The position numbers and the translations under genes were made by a program. The notes under the pieces were generated by a model. The model did no database searches, had not been told where the DNA came from, and saw nothing but the letters and a program-made list of their open reading frames with translations. Below are positions 25,546 to 33,658 of a stretch of DNA of 64,000 bases, piece after piece. The stretch spans positions 1-64,000 of the forward strand of contig CAZKJG010000010.1 of assembly GCA_964553045.1 (NCBI GenBank), read 5' to 3'. Every line of letters begins with the position of its first letter. Within the stretch, counting starts at the first letter, position 1. This DNA comes from JAWLEP01 sp964553045. Its GTDB lineage: Bacteria; Fermentibacterota; Fermentibacteria; Fermentibacterales; JCC-6.

Positions 25546-25566
25546 AGACGGCCGGGGAAAGAAGAA

Positions 25567-25597
25567 GGGGAGGCGGCGTCGCCGCCTCCCCTCTTTT
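25567..25597. terminator. Strong bidirectional intrinsic terminator
   Basis: A perfect 12-bp inverted repeat (25567-25578 and 25580-25591, centre at 25579) is followed on the plus strand by TCTTTT. On the minus strand it is followed by a T-rich stretch complementary to GAAAGAAGAA. It lies between the convergent tyrS and C25 peptidase genes and should stop both transcripts. Confidence 0.9.
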
Positions 25598-25612
25598 AGT
25601 TGCAGGCGCCGG

Positions 25613-27991
25613 TCAGTCCAAGACCACCAGGCTGCGGACGGTGCTCTGGCCGCTGCCGGAGAGCCTCACGTGGTAGACGCCTGCGGGCACTCGGCCGCCC
25701 GAGCCGTCCGTGAGGTCCCAGACCATCGAGTGGCTTCCGGAAGCGGCGCTTCCGCCGGCCAGTGTGGCCACCCTGCGGCCGGTGAGGTCGTAGACCTCCA
25801 GGCTGTGAGGCCCGGTATCTGCCAGGCTGTAGCGGATCCTGGCAGATTCCGAGGCGGGACTTGGCGATACCGCCGAAAGGCCGAACGTCGGAACCAGTCC
25901 CCCGTGGCTGTCGTGACTGCCGGAGGTCACGTCTATGGTGCCGCTGTAGGCGTAGTGATTGCGGGCCCAGGCGGTAACCGTGATCTGACCGGTGGTGACC
26001 GGATCGGCCCATATGGTCACCTCACCGGAGGCGTCTGTGTAGTCAATCTCGTAGATCTCTCCGGTCTGCCAGTCGCCCTTCTGCAGGCAGACCCTGGCGT
26101 TATCGACGGGGCCGTTCACGTCGGAAACGCTCACGGTGACGTTTTCCCCGCCCTGGCTTATCTGCGTGACGTGGTCGGCATCCAGGTCCATGGCCACCTC
26201 GGTCCAGATGGGCAGCTCGGGGTCACCGAATAGGTTGTACTCCTTGATGCAGTGGTCCAGGACCTCCACGTCGTGGCTGTCGGAGTGCGCCGAAGGCGGA
26301 CAGAAGTGGTCCAGGCGCATGGCGTGGACCTCTCCGTGCAGGTAGAAGTCGTTTACCCAGTGCTCGAGGTAGAACCGCTCGGACAGCACCTCGCTGGGCC
26401 CGTACCCCGGCTCTCCGTAGTGGCCGTAGCCGTTGCGGGAGTTGAAGCTGCCGAAGCCTCCGCCATTCGGGCTGGCCAGCCAGGCGTCGGCGCAGCACTC
26501 GTAGTTGTCGAGATGGCCGATCAGGCAGGCTATGGAGTTCCATATGGCCGGCAGGCCGCCGTCGGCGATGTTGGTCTGGTTCATGATGTGCGAGGTGGTG
26601 TAGTTGGACCCGTAGGAGGTGTACATGTAGTCCTGCGAGCCGTGGCTGGCGTGAAAGACGTGATGGGGCCCGGCGTCGATCATGTCGATGGTTATCTGGT
26701 AGTTGTTGTTGCCGGTGGACTCGTAGCACTTCTCCTCTTCCCAGTCGTCGCTGGGGAGCCAGGCCGAGATTATCTCCGCGTCCACGCTTCCGGTGTATTC
26801 CGAGCTGAAGAGCTCTCCGGTGGTGTAGCCTATCCGCAGCTCCACCGGGGCGGTCTCGAAGTAGTCGCCCCAGGCTATCTGGCCCTCGTAGTAGAAGACC
26901 TTGTCCACGAAGAGGTCCGCCTCCGAAGTGGAGTTCACGCTGGCCCGTCCGACGTACATGTCGGGATGGTAGTCCACGTCATCGCCGGTCTCGCCCCAGA
27001 TATGGTTGCCGTTGGAGTCCCAGAGGTCGGCTCCGGGAGCGGTATCGTTGATGTCGGCGAAGTAGAGGTCGCTGGGCGGGTATACGTTGTAGCCGTCCAC
27101 GTCCCGGCACTCCACCTTGTCGTCGTCACCGACGATGAGCACGTAGTCCGCACCCTCATCGCGGCAGTCGGTGAGAAAGGCCCGCATCTCCTGCTGCAGG
27201 TCGTAGAAGGAGTAGTTGCTCTCTACCCAATCGGTGGTGTAGACGTTGGCCGGAATGCCCTTGGCCGTCTTCCAGTCCGCCAGTTCCTCCGAGGCGGCCT
27301 GGTAGTCCGGATGGGTGATGATCACGTACTGGCCGTATTCCAGCTCCCGGGGCTGCACTATCGCAGCGCCGGAATGGGCTACGTCTGCCGGATTGACAAC
27401 GGTGGCGCGGACAGCGTTCCTGGCCGACATCTCGCTGGCGGCAGTCCTGCGGGAGACCAGCTCAAGGGCCGGGTCGTACTGGTAATCCAGCCTGACCTTG
27501 AGGCCGGTGAGAGCCTCCAGGACGCCAGTGGAGGGGTCCCAGCGCACCGGGCTGACGTTCATGGTGGCGATGGGGATGCCCCGTATGGCGCCCGAGCCGG
27601 TGAACTCGATGGGTTTGAGCGGCCAGAAGCCGGAATAGCCGTAAACGTGGCTATCGGGAACCGGAGGCGTGTCCGAAGGGCCCTCGTTCAGCGGGAAACA
27701 TCCCCCTGAGGGAGATACCTGTGTCGACGTGCGCAGAGTCGTGTACTCGGCATTGATCACCTCGATCGATGTAGCCCGGCATCCGGTGGGCAGGGCGATC
27801 TTGACGGGAACCACAGGCAGGCAGGGCAATCCTTCGGTCTGGGTAAGGTACCCATCGGGATGGTAGACGGAGGTCAGGGGGCCGTTGTCCGACAGATTCA
27901 GATCCGAGGCGCTGACAGGAACCTGAATTGTCATCGTTCCCGCCAGGGCAAGCACGGGAATCAGCAGGCAGGAAAAGAGGAAGCTTCTCAT
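25613..27991 (-). CDS. Gingipain-type C25 cysteine peptidase with C-terminal sorting domain
   Basis: A signal peptide (MRSFLFSCLLIPVLALA) is followed by a propeptide-like region and a C25 catalytic domain. The putative catalytic His lies in VFHASHGSQDYMYTS (near residue 446) and the Cys in WNSIACLIGHLDNYECC (near 486); both blocks match gingipain order. YVLIVGDDDKVECRD is the Rossmann-like strand. An Ig-like domain and a C-terminal FlgD/T9SS-type domain follow (SLEVYDLTGRRVATL; GRVPAGVYHVRLSGSG). I infer export by Sec and then T9SS, so the enzyme acts at the surface or outside. The ATG 27991 follows AAGGAG. Its own promoter and terminator make it a single-gene unit. Confidence 0.82.
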   Translation of the reverse strand: MRSFLFSCLLIPVLALAGTMTIQVPVSASDLNLSDNGPLTSVYHPDGYLTQTEGLPCLPVVPVKIALPTGCRATSIEVINAEYTTLRTSTQVSPSGGCFPLNEGPSDTPPVPDSHVYGYSGFWPLKPIEFTGSGAIRGIPIATMNVSPVRWDPSTGVLEALTGLKVRLDYQYDPALELVSRRTAASEMSARNAVRATVVNPADVAHSGAAIVQPRELEYGQYVIITHPDYQAASEELADWKTAKGIPANVYTTDWVESNYSFYDLQQEMRAFLTDCRDEGADYVLIVGDDDKVECRDVDGYNVYPPSDLYFADINDTAPGADLWDSNGNHIWGETGDDVDYHPDMYVGRASVNSTSEADLFVDKVFYYEGQIAWGDYFETAPVELRIGYTTGELFSSEYTGSVDAEIISAWLPSDDWEEEKCYESTGNNNYQITIDMIDAGPHHVFHASHGSQDYMYTSYGSNYTTSHIMNQTNIADGGLPAIWNSIACLIGHLDNYECCADAWLASPNGGGFGSFNSRNGYGHYGEPGYGPSEVLSERFYLEHWVNDFYLHGEVHAMRLDHFCPPSAHSDSHDVEVLDHCIKEYNLFGDPELPIWTEVAMDLDADHVTQISQGGENVTVSVSDVNGPVDNARVCLQKGDWQTGEIYEIDYTDASGEVTIWADPVTTGQITVTAWARNHYAYSGTIDVTSGSHDSHGGLVPTFGLSAVSPSPASESARIRYSLADTGPHSLEVYDLTGRRVATLAGGSAASGSHSMVWDLTDGSGGRVPAGVYHVRLSGSGQSTVRSLVVLD

Positions 27992-28049
27992 AGCAGCTCC
28001 TTGGCTGAGGGCAGGTGCGTCTTTTCGGGGTGCCACGCAGTACGGTTAC

Positions 28050-28079
28050 TCTATACCCCCTATGAAAGCCAGCGGTCAA
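28050..28079 (-). promoter_or_regulatory. Promoter of the C25 peptidase
   Basis: On the minus strand TTGACC (28079-28074), an 18-base spacer and TATAGA (28055-28050) closely match sigma-70 boxes. The leader to ATG 27991 is about 50 bases. Confidence 0.6.
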
Positions 28080-28101
28080 TGGTGCGTCGGCGAAGCCGGT
28101 A

Positions 28102-29202
28102 TCAGCGGACCACCACGGCGCGGAAGGCGGGGCCGGGGAGGTCCTCCGGCGGGCCTCCGGAGAGGTCGCGGGGCTCGGCTCCCGGCTCCAGCACCATGCT
28201 GCCGCCGCGGCGGGCCGGCAGCCGGGCGAACAGGGCGAACTGCTCCGGGTCGAGCATCGGCCCCTCCAGGGCCGCGCCGGTCTCGTTCAGCACGGCGGTC
28301 CGGCCCCTCTGGAAGTAGTTGAGGTCGGAGGTGAGGTACATCACCGCCCGGTCGATGTCCGAGCTGTCACGGAGGATGACGATCCGCTCCAGCGACACCA
28401 TGCCCCCGGGAGCCGTCTCGGCCAACACGTATGTGCGGGCCTCGAGGTCCTCTGGGTCCGGGACGGTCTCCACGTCCAGGTGCTCGCCCAGCTCCGGAGG
28501 AGCTCCGTCGCCGCCCACCACAAGCACGTCGGCGCCGCGCCCCAGGAGGGGTTCGGAACCCTCCAGGCCAACCGCCTGCCGCCACGGCAGAAACACCAGG
28601 GCCGCGGCCAGGGCGGCCGCCAGCAGCAGGAGCAGGAACGCGGTCACGAGTCGCTTTCCGCCGGACCTCCCTGCCGGCTTTGCGGGGGCGGGCTGACCCA
28701 GCCTGATGACCGCAGCAGGAGTGTCGGCGGGTACTACATCCCCCTTGAGGGTGTAGTCCAGGAAGGCCGCCGGCAGGTCGGGGCCGGGAGCCGGGGGCTC
28801 GCCCCTCAGGCCTTTCGTCGCGCAGAGCAGCACGTCGCCCCTGCTCAGTATCGTATGTCCGGTTGCGTAGGAGGCCTTTCCTGCGTGTTCCAGCAGCTCC
28901 TTGCCTTCGCCTGACCTGAGCCGGCGGCAGACAGCGCCGCCGGCTGCGAAAAGCACCAGGTCCGAGCCCTCCAGCACGCCCAGGAGGATGGGTGTCTCGG
29001 CGGACACAACGCCCGCCTCCCTGGCCGCTTCGGCCAGGGATTCCGGAGTCGGGTCCCTGGCCTTCTCCAACAGGTCGAGCAGGGGGCCGGCCTTTCCCGG
29101 CACGCCCGTCAGCGCGAACATCGTTTTGCCGCCGGTCTGCTGCCAGGCGGCATCACCGCTACCCCGACTGACGGCCCCCAGTACCTCTATTGCTTCGGAC
29201 AA
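28102..29202 (-). CDS. Membrane protein with degenerate PPM-phosphatase-like N-domain
   Basis: Residues 1-165 recall PP2C/PPM domains in layout, for example the strand HTILSRGDVLLCATKGLRG, where phosphatases have G-D-x-L-L-x-x-S-D-G. The metal-binding aspartates are not evident, however, so activity is doubtful. One helix (RLVTAFLLLLLAAALAAALV) near residue 195 separates it from an extracytoplasmic part of about 150 residues with no recognised fold. The start (TTG 29202) is uncertain because the nearest purine-rich site touches the codon. It is the last gene of the slipin-dap-MEMO run. The phosphatase relation is only a suggestion. Confidence 0.5.
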   Translation of the reverse strand: MSEAIEVLGAVSRGSGDAAWQQTGGKTMFALTGVPGKAGPLLDLLEKARDPTPESLAEAAREAGVVSAETPILLGVLEGSDLVLFAAGGAVCRRLRSGEGKELLEHAGKASYATGHTILSRGDVLLCATKGLRGEPPAPGPDLPAAFLDYTLKGDVVPADTPAAVIRLGQPAPAKPAGRSGGKRLVTAFLLLLLAAALAAALVFLPWRQAVGLEGSEPLLGRGADVLVVGGDGAPPELGEHLDVETVPDPEDLEARTYVLAETAPGGMVSLERIVILRDSSDIDRAVMYLTSDLNYFQRGRTAVLNETGAALEGPMLDPEQFALFARLPARRGGSMVLEPGAEPRDLSGGPPEDLPGPAFRAVVVR

Positions 29203-29211
29203 CTCCGCGTC

Positions 29212-29760
29212 TTACCTTCCGCCGGAGCTGCTGGATGAGCCTCCGCCGGAGGTTCCTCCGCTTCCCGGACGAGGCCTTCCGCCGGAACTCGAACCCGACC
29301 CGGATCCGCTGTTCCTAAGGCTCCACAGCTGCGACTCCAGCGACTCGACCTTCTCGCCCAGCGAGTCGGCCACTCCGGCCAGCTCTTCGGCGTGGGCCTC
29401 GACCGAGTCCAGGCTGACGGAGAGGGAGTCCATGTTTGCTCTGAGCACCTGCAGGCTCTCTGCCTGGGCGGCAGCGTTCTGGACAAGGGAGTCGACGTTG
29501 GGAATCTCCAGGCTGTCAATGCCTCCCGAGGACACGGAGAGTGAGCTGCCGGCCTCCAGCCGAAGCTCCTGCACCTGCTGCTCCAGCTCGGACAGCCGCA
29601 GGGTTACGCTCTCCGAGGCCACGTCCAGGGCCTCGCCGGTAACCTCCTCGAGGTCCTCCACCCTCTCGTTTACCTCGTCTATGCGCTGGTTGGCCTCGTC
29701 CATCCCGGGAACGCTGCAGGCCAGCAGACCCAGGGCCATGGCGAAAACTATAGCTCTCAA
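29212..29760 (-). CDS. Coiled-coil lipoprotein with Gly/Ser tail
   Basis: The signal RAIVFAMALGLLAC ends in a lipobox (LLAC). The mature part is almost wholly coiled coil, with heptads such as EVNERVEDLEEVTGEALDVA and LEQQVQELRLE. A linker (PNVDSLVQNAAAQAESLQVL) and a second coiled coil ending near residue 150 follow. The final about 30 residues are Gly, Ser and Pro with two Arg. The layout resembles Lpp/Pal-neighbour spacer lipoproteins but no family was recognised. TTG 29760 overlaps the AMMECR1 stop (TTGA) and follows GAGGGG. It is probably a periplasmic trimer or rod. Confidence 0.75.
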   Translation of the reverse strand: MRAIVFAMALGLLACSVPGMDEANQRIDEVNERVEDLEEVTGEALDVASESVTLRLSELEQQVQELRLEAGSSLSVSSGGIDSLEIPNVDSLVQNAAAQAESLQVLRANMDSLSVSLDSVEAHAEELAGVADSLGEKVESLESQLWSLRNSGSGSGSSSGGRPRPGSGGTSGGGSSSSSGGR

Positions 29761-30320
29761 GTGGCTTCCCCTCCGTTATCGCCGAACACCTCGGCGGTGT
29801 AGGTGTATACTGTCGCATCCGATCGCTTCCAGCAGTCCGGTGACAGGCCGGCCTTCAGGCAGGTGTGGGACAGGAATGTCTCCCGGTCCCAGCCCTCCTC
29901 CTCGGCGACCTGCGGCAGGAGCGTGCCGGCAAAGGGCCCCGAGCGTATGTAGATGCCGTGCACTCCCGGCACAACATCCTCCGGGGCCGTCTTCTCCATG
30001 GGCGAGAGCAGCGAGACCTGTATGGAAAGGTCGTCCACCTCGGCCGGACGCACCGGTCGGAACCGGGGGTCCCGAACCGCCGCCGCCCCTGCCATGGACA
30101 CCAGGGTCTCGCCCAGCGTTCCCTCGCCGGTGAAATGGCCGATGCATCCGCGCAGGCGGCCGTCGCTCTTGAGGGTCACGAAGGCTCCCCCCTGTCCCTG
30201 CAGCTTTTCTATGTCCGGAGGTGAGGGGGCGGGCATTCCCTCCGCGGCGGCCCTTACAGCCTTCCGGACCAGCTCCATTATCGTCCGGCGAAGCTCCGGG
30301 GGTGTATGGGCTTCGACCAT
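29757..30320 (-). CDS. AMMECR1-domain protein (AmmeMemoRadiSam system protein A)
   Basis: The 187-residue AMMECR1 domain shows GAFVTLKSDGRLRGCIGHF, the core L-R-G-C-I-G motif, then AAAVRDPRFRPVRPAEVDDL and SIQVSLLSPME, VHGIYIRSGPFAGTLLPQVA and FLSHTCLKAGLSPDCW. In many prokaryotes this domain is encoded with MEMO1 and a radical SAM enzyme; the exact role of that trio is not established. Here only MEMO1 is adjacent. The start lies one base after the MEMO1 stop with GGAGG ahead. Confidence 0.92.
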   Translation of the reverse strand: MVEAHTPPELRRTIMELVRKAVRAAAEGMPAPSPPDIEKLQGQGGAFVTLKSDGRLRGCIGHFTGEGTLGETLVSMAGAAAVRDPRFRPVRPAEVDDLSIQVSLLSPMEKTAPEDVVPGVHGIYIRSGPFAGTLLPQVAEEEGWDRETFLSHTCLKAGLSPDCWKRSDATVYTYTAEVFGDNGGEAT

Positions 30321-30321
30321 G

Positions 30322-31134
30322 CTAATCCACCTCCATGAGGGCGCCGGCGAAGTATCCCACTACGGCGGAGCGGTCTCCCGAGGCGCTGGCGGAGGTGTCG
30401 TAGGCCAGCTCCCGTGTCGCCGTATACCCCATACGCTTCGCCCAGCTCATCAGCGTCAGTATGGGGCCCGCCCCGCAGGCCTCACCCGAGCCCTCGCGGA
30501 GGACGGAGACCAGCCGGTCGGGGTCGGCGGAGAGGAAGGCGTCGGCCACCTCGCGGTCGAGCTTCTTCGCATGGTCCTCCGGGTGGTAGTGGGACATGTC
30601 GCTGGAGGCCACCAGCAGCGTCTTCAAGCCGTCGTCGCGCAGGCCGGCCAGGGTGTCGGCCAGCGCGTCGGAATGCTCCCGGGAGACCTCGCCCTGGATG
30701 ATCACCACCAGCTTCGCGTCCGGCCATCGCACCTGCACGAAGGGGACCTGGACCTCGGTGGAGTGCTCGGAAGAGTGTGCCCTGGGCTCGAAGGAAAAAC
30801 CGGACTCCAGCAGGGCGCTCACCGTCTCCCGGTCGATCTCGGCCACGCCCAGCGGGGTGCGGAAGCCCTTCGCGTCAAGGACGGAGCTGCCGTAGACGGG
30901 ATAGCGATGGGAGGGGGCGATCACCACCACCCGCTCCACGCCCTTCGGGGCCGCCGCGAACGCGGCGCCGGCCACCGACCCCGAGTATACGTATCCGGCG
31001 TGGGGGCTCACCACGCCCCGAACGCTGCCGTCGGGGGCCTCCCCCGACTCCTCGATGTACCCGGCCACCGTGCGGCGGAGCTCGCCGGGGTCTTCGGGAT
31101 AGAACATGCCCGCTACTACGGGTTCCCTGATCAT
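30322..31134 (-). CDS. MEMO1-family protein (AmmeMemoRadiSam system protein B)
   Basis: At 270 residues this has the MEMO fold related to class III extradiol dioxygenases: MIREPVVAGMFYPEDPGELR, GVVSPHAGYVYSGSVAGAAF (metal-ligand His), VVVIAPSHRYP, EHSTEVQVPFVQ and LLVASSDMSHYHPEDHAKKL. All ligand-bearing motifs are kept, so a metal-dependent activity is possible. It overlaps dapB by ATGA. The radical SAM third member is not next to it; two other radical SAM genes at 44-47 kb belong to different families. Confidence 0.92.
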   Translation of the reverse strand: MIREPVVAGMFYPEDPGELRRTVAGYIEESGEAPDGSVRGVVSPHAGYVYSGSVAGAAFAAAPKGVERVVVIAPSHRYPVYGSSVLDAKGFRTPLGVAEIDRETVSALLESGFSFEPRAHSSEHSTEVQVPFVQVRWPDAKLVVIIQGEVSREHSDALADTLAGLRDDGLKTLLVASSDMSHYHPEDHAKKLDREVADAFLSADPDRLVSVLREGSGEACGAGPILTLMSWAKRMGYTATRELAYDTSASASGDRSAVVGYFAGALMEVD

Positions 31135-31898
31135 CGTGCCTCCCCTCCCGTGGGTGAAGAAGCCATAAGCTCTTTCATTCCGTACAGCCCCGGGGGGCTC
31201 CCCACCATCATCTCCGCCGCCGCCAGCGCTCCCAGGGCGAAGGTCCTGCGGCTCACCGCCCGGTGGGAGAGCTCCAGCACCTCCCCCTCGCAGAGCAGCA
31301 TCACGCGGTGGTCTCCGGGAACGTCTCCTCCCCGGACCGAGTGAACGCCCACCTCTCCCTCGGGCCGCGGCCCGGCGGCGCCGCGCCTGCCGAAGGCCCT
31401 GCCCCCCTCCCCCGCCGTGCTGCTCCAGGCGTCCAGGAGGGTGAGAGTGGTGCCGCTGGGTGAGTCCACCTTGCGGCGGTGATGGGTCTCCACCAGCTCC
31501 AGGTCGGCGGAGCCTCCCAGCATGGCGCCGGCTCTCTCCAGCAGCCGGGCCAGGACGTAGACGCCCCGGCTCATGTTGAAGGACTGGAACACGGCCCTCT
31601 CCCGCGACCAGCGGCGGATCATGTCCATGTGCAGCTCCTCCAGGCCGGTGGTGCCGGTTATCAGGGCTGCGGTGCTTCCGGCCAGCAGCCCGGCCAGATC
31701 GTTCCAGGCCTCCGGCAGGGAGAAGTCCACGACCACGTCCGTCCCCTCCGCAAGCGCATCACCGGGAGGGGTCCCGGGGGGGCGGCGGTCGTACAGGGCC
31801 GATATGCGGAAGCGGCCCTCGGCCTCCTCCGCCACCAGCCGCCCCATGCGGCCGCTGCTTCCGAAGACCGCCAGGCCGGGCAGGTTACCCCCGCTCAC
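31131..31898 (-). CDS. dapB: 4-hydroxy-tetrahydrodipicolinate reductase
   Basis: DapB reduces the DapA product in diaminopimelate and lysine synthesis. The N-terminal nucleotide motif is GLAVFGSSGRMGRLVAEE, the mid motif is DFSLPEAW and the catalytic motif is VETHHRRKVDSPSGTTLTL. The 255 residues match the family. GTG 31898 overlaps the dapA stop (GTGA), and no other start keeps the Rossmann strand. Diaminopimelate is a peptidoglycan component, so this pair serves the cell wall. Confidence 0.93.
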   Translation of the reverse strand: MSGGNLPGLAVFGSSGRMGRLVAEEAEGRFRISALYDRRPPGTPPGDALAEGTDVVVDFSLPEAWNDLAGLLAGSTAALITGTTGLEELHMDMIRRWSRERAVFQSFNMSRGVYVLARLLERAGAMLGGSADLELVETHHRRKVDSPSGTTLTLLDAWSSTAGEGGRAFGRRGAAGPRPEGEVGVHSVRGGDVPGDHRVMLLCEGEVLELSHRAVSRRTFALGALAAAEMMVGSPPGLYGMKELMASSPTGGEAR

Positions 31899-32767
31899 AA
31901 CAGGCCGGCCTCCTCCAGGACACCGCGCAGCTTCGGCTCGAGGTCTTCCCTCATGGGCACCAGGGGCAGACGGAGCTCGTCGGCGATCATGCCCTTCATC
32001 CACAGGGCCTTCTTCACCGGCATGGGGTTGGTCTGCAGGAACATGGCCCGTATGGCCGGCAGCAGCCTGGCCTGTAGCCTCCGGGCGGCCTCCAGCTCGC
32101 CCCCGCGGGCCAGCTTCACCATCTGCGACATCTCGCCGGGGGCGATGTTGGAGATGACAGAGACCACTCCCTCCGCCCCCAGGGCCGCCTGGGCCATGGC
32201 CAGCGGGTCGTCGCCGGAGAGGATGTCGAAGCCCTCCCCGCAGAGAGTGCGCAGCTCGGTTACCCGCTCCACCGAGCCCTGTGCGTCCTTTATGCCGGCG
32301 ATGTTGGAATGGCGGGCCAGCTCGGCCACCGTCCGGGCCTCTATGGCCTTTCCCGTCCTGCCGGGTACGTTGTAGAGGTAGACGGGGCACCGGGAGGCTT
32401 CGGCCGCCCGGGTGAAGTGTTCCACCTGTCCGCGGTGGGTGGGCTTGTTGTAGTAGGGGGTTATCAGCAGCACCGCGTCCACGCCCATGCCGGAGATCTT
32501 CCGGGTGAGCTCCACAGTGGTGGCGGTGGAGTTGGTGCCGGTGCCGGCCATGACCGGCACCCGGCCGCCGGCGGCTTCCACTACCGTTGACACCACGTCC
32601 TCGCGCTCTCCGTCGGTGAGGGTGGCGGCCTCACCGGTGCATCCGCAGGCCAGCAGGCCGTCTATGCCGCTGTTTATCTGCCAGTGGACCAGCTTCTTCA
32701 GGGCGGGGAGGTCGCCCTCCCCGCCCCGGAAGGGCGTCACCAGCGCCGTTATCGCTCCGCTGAGCAT
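31895..32767 (-). CDS. dapA: 4-hydroxy-tetrahydrodipicolinate synthase
   Basis: This 290-residue TIM-barrel aldolase condenses pyruvate with aspartate semialdehyde. It carries AITALVTPFRGG at the start, the CTGEAATLTDGERE loop, VLLITPYYNKPTHRGQVEHF, the catalytic Tyr in CPVYLYNVPGRTGKAI and the Schiff-base Lys in IAGIKDAQGSVERV. It follows the slipin gene by two bases and overlaps dapB, so it is expressed from the slipin promoter unless an internal one exists. Confidence 0.95.
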   Translation of the reverse strand: MLSGAITALVTPFRGGEGDLPALKKLVHWQINSGIDGLLACGCTGEAATLTDGEREDVVSTVVEAAGGRVPVMAGTGTNSTATTVELTRKISGMGVDAVLLITPYYNKPTHRGQVEHFTRAAEASRCPVYLYNVPGRTGKAIEARTVAELARHSNIAGIKDAQGSVERVTELRTLCGEGFDILSGDDPLAMAQAALGAEGVVSVISNIAPGEMSQMVKLARGGELEAARRLQARLLPAIRAMFLQTNPMPVKKALWMKGMIADELRLPLVPMREDLEPKLRGVLEEAGLL

Positions 32768-32769
32768 CC

Positions 32770-33531
32770 CTAGCCGTTCCCCCCTCCCTGCGTGAGCTGG
32801 TTGAGGAAGGGCTTCAGCATCTCCAGGGGGATGGGGAACACGGTGGTGGAGTTGTTCTCCACCGCGATCTCCGAGAGGGTCTGCAGGTAGCGGAGCTGAA
32901 GGGCTACGGGATGCCGCGATATGACGTCCGCAGCCTCTGCCAGCTTCTTGGAGGCCTCGAACTCGGCGGCGGCCCGAATGATCTTGCCGCGGCGGTCGCG
33001 CTCGGCCTCGGCCTGCTTGGCCATCACCCGCTGCATGTTCTCCGGCAGGTCCACGTGCTTCACCTCTACGGTGCTCACCTTGATGCCCCAGGGGTCGGTC
33101 ATGCGGTCCAGTATGTCCTGCAGCTTGTTGTTGATGTCATCGCGGTCGGAGAGCAGCTCGTCCAGGGAGGTCTCCCCCAGGACGCTGCGCAGGGTGGTCT
33201 GGGACAGCTGGCTGGTGGCGTAGTGGTAGTTCTCCACCTCGATGATGGACTTCTCGGCGTCTAGCACCCGGAAGTACACCACCGCGTTGACGCTCACCGA
33301 TACGTTGTCGCGGGTGATGATGTCCTGCGGCGGGACGTCCATGGCCACCACCCGCAGCGGCACCTTCTGGATCTTGTCCACTATGGGCAGGACCACGATC
33401 AGCCCGGGGCCCTTTATCCCGATGAATTTGCCCAGACGGAAGACGACGGCCCTCTCGTACTCCTTGATCACCCTCAGCATGATGATCAGGAGGATGACTA
33501 CTGCGACGACTATTCCAACGGTTCCGCCCAT
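32770..33531 (-). CDS. Slipin/stomatin-like SPFH protein
   Basis: The 253-residue protein has an N-terminal hairpin helix (TVGIVVAVVILLIIMLRVI) and an SPFH/band-7 domain (YERAVVFRLGKFIGIKGPGL; LRVVAMDVPPQDIITRDN; VSVNAVVYFRVLDAEKSI; DDINNKLQDILDRMTDPWGI). A coiled coil (VMAKQAEAERDRRGKI) and an oligomerisation tail follow. Slipins organise membrane microdomains and are regularly encoded with NfeD, which is just upstream but behind a terminator. ATG 33531 has GGAAGG ahead; upstream in-frame starts fall in the terminator-promoter region. Confidence 0.92.
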   Translation of the reverse strand: MGGTVGIVVAVVILLIIMLRVIKEYERAVVFRLGKFIGIKGPGLIVVLPIVDKIQKVPLRVVAMDVPPQDIITRDNVSVSVNAVVYFRVLDAEKSIIEVENYHYATSQLSQTTLRSVLGETSLDELLSDRDDINNKLQDILDRMTDPWGIKVSTVEVKHVDLPENMQRVMAKQAEAERDRRGKIIRAAAEFEASKKLAEAADVISRHPVALQLRYLQTLSEIAVENNSTTVFPIPLEMLKPFLNQLTQGGGNG

Positions 33532-33583
33532 TGTGCCTTCCCTTCCCCTGCTGGGCCGCCTGCGATCCGGCGGCATGAACAGC

Positions 33584-33620
33584 AAAAACCGGTCCATCCT
33601 GATTGTAAGGGATGAACCGG
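33584..33620 (-). terminator. Intrinsic terminator after nfeD
   Basis: On the minus strand CCGGTTCATCC (33620-33610) pairs with GGATGGACCGG (33599-33589) through 11 pairs including one G-T wobble. The loop has ten bases and the stem is followed by TTTTT (33588-33584). This should end the transcript from the ftsK-pilT-nfeD operon. The loop contains the -10 box of the next promoter. Confidence 0.65.
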
Positions 33621-33630
33621 CACCACTCAA
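33602..33630 (-). promoter_or_regulatory. Promoter of the slipin-dapA operon
   Basis: On the minus strand TTGAGT (33630-33625), exactly 17 bases and TACAAT (33607-33602) form a good sigma-70 promoter. Transcription would start near 33595, inside the distal arm of the terminator hairpin, so the slipin mRNA itself would not form the full hairpin. Confidence 0.6.
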
Positions 33631-33658
33631 CCTCTTGCATTCGAATGGAGCCGGGGAA

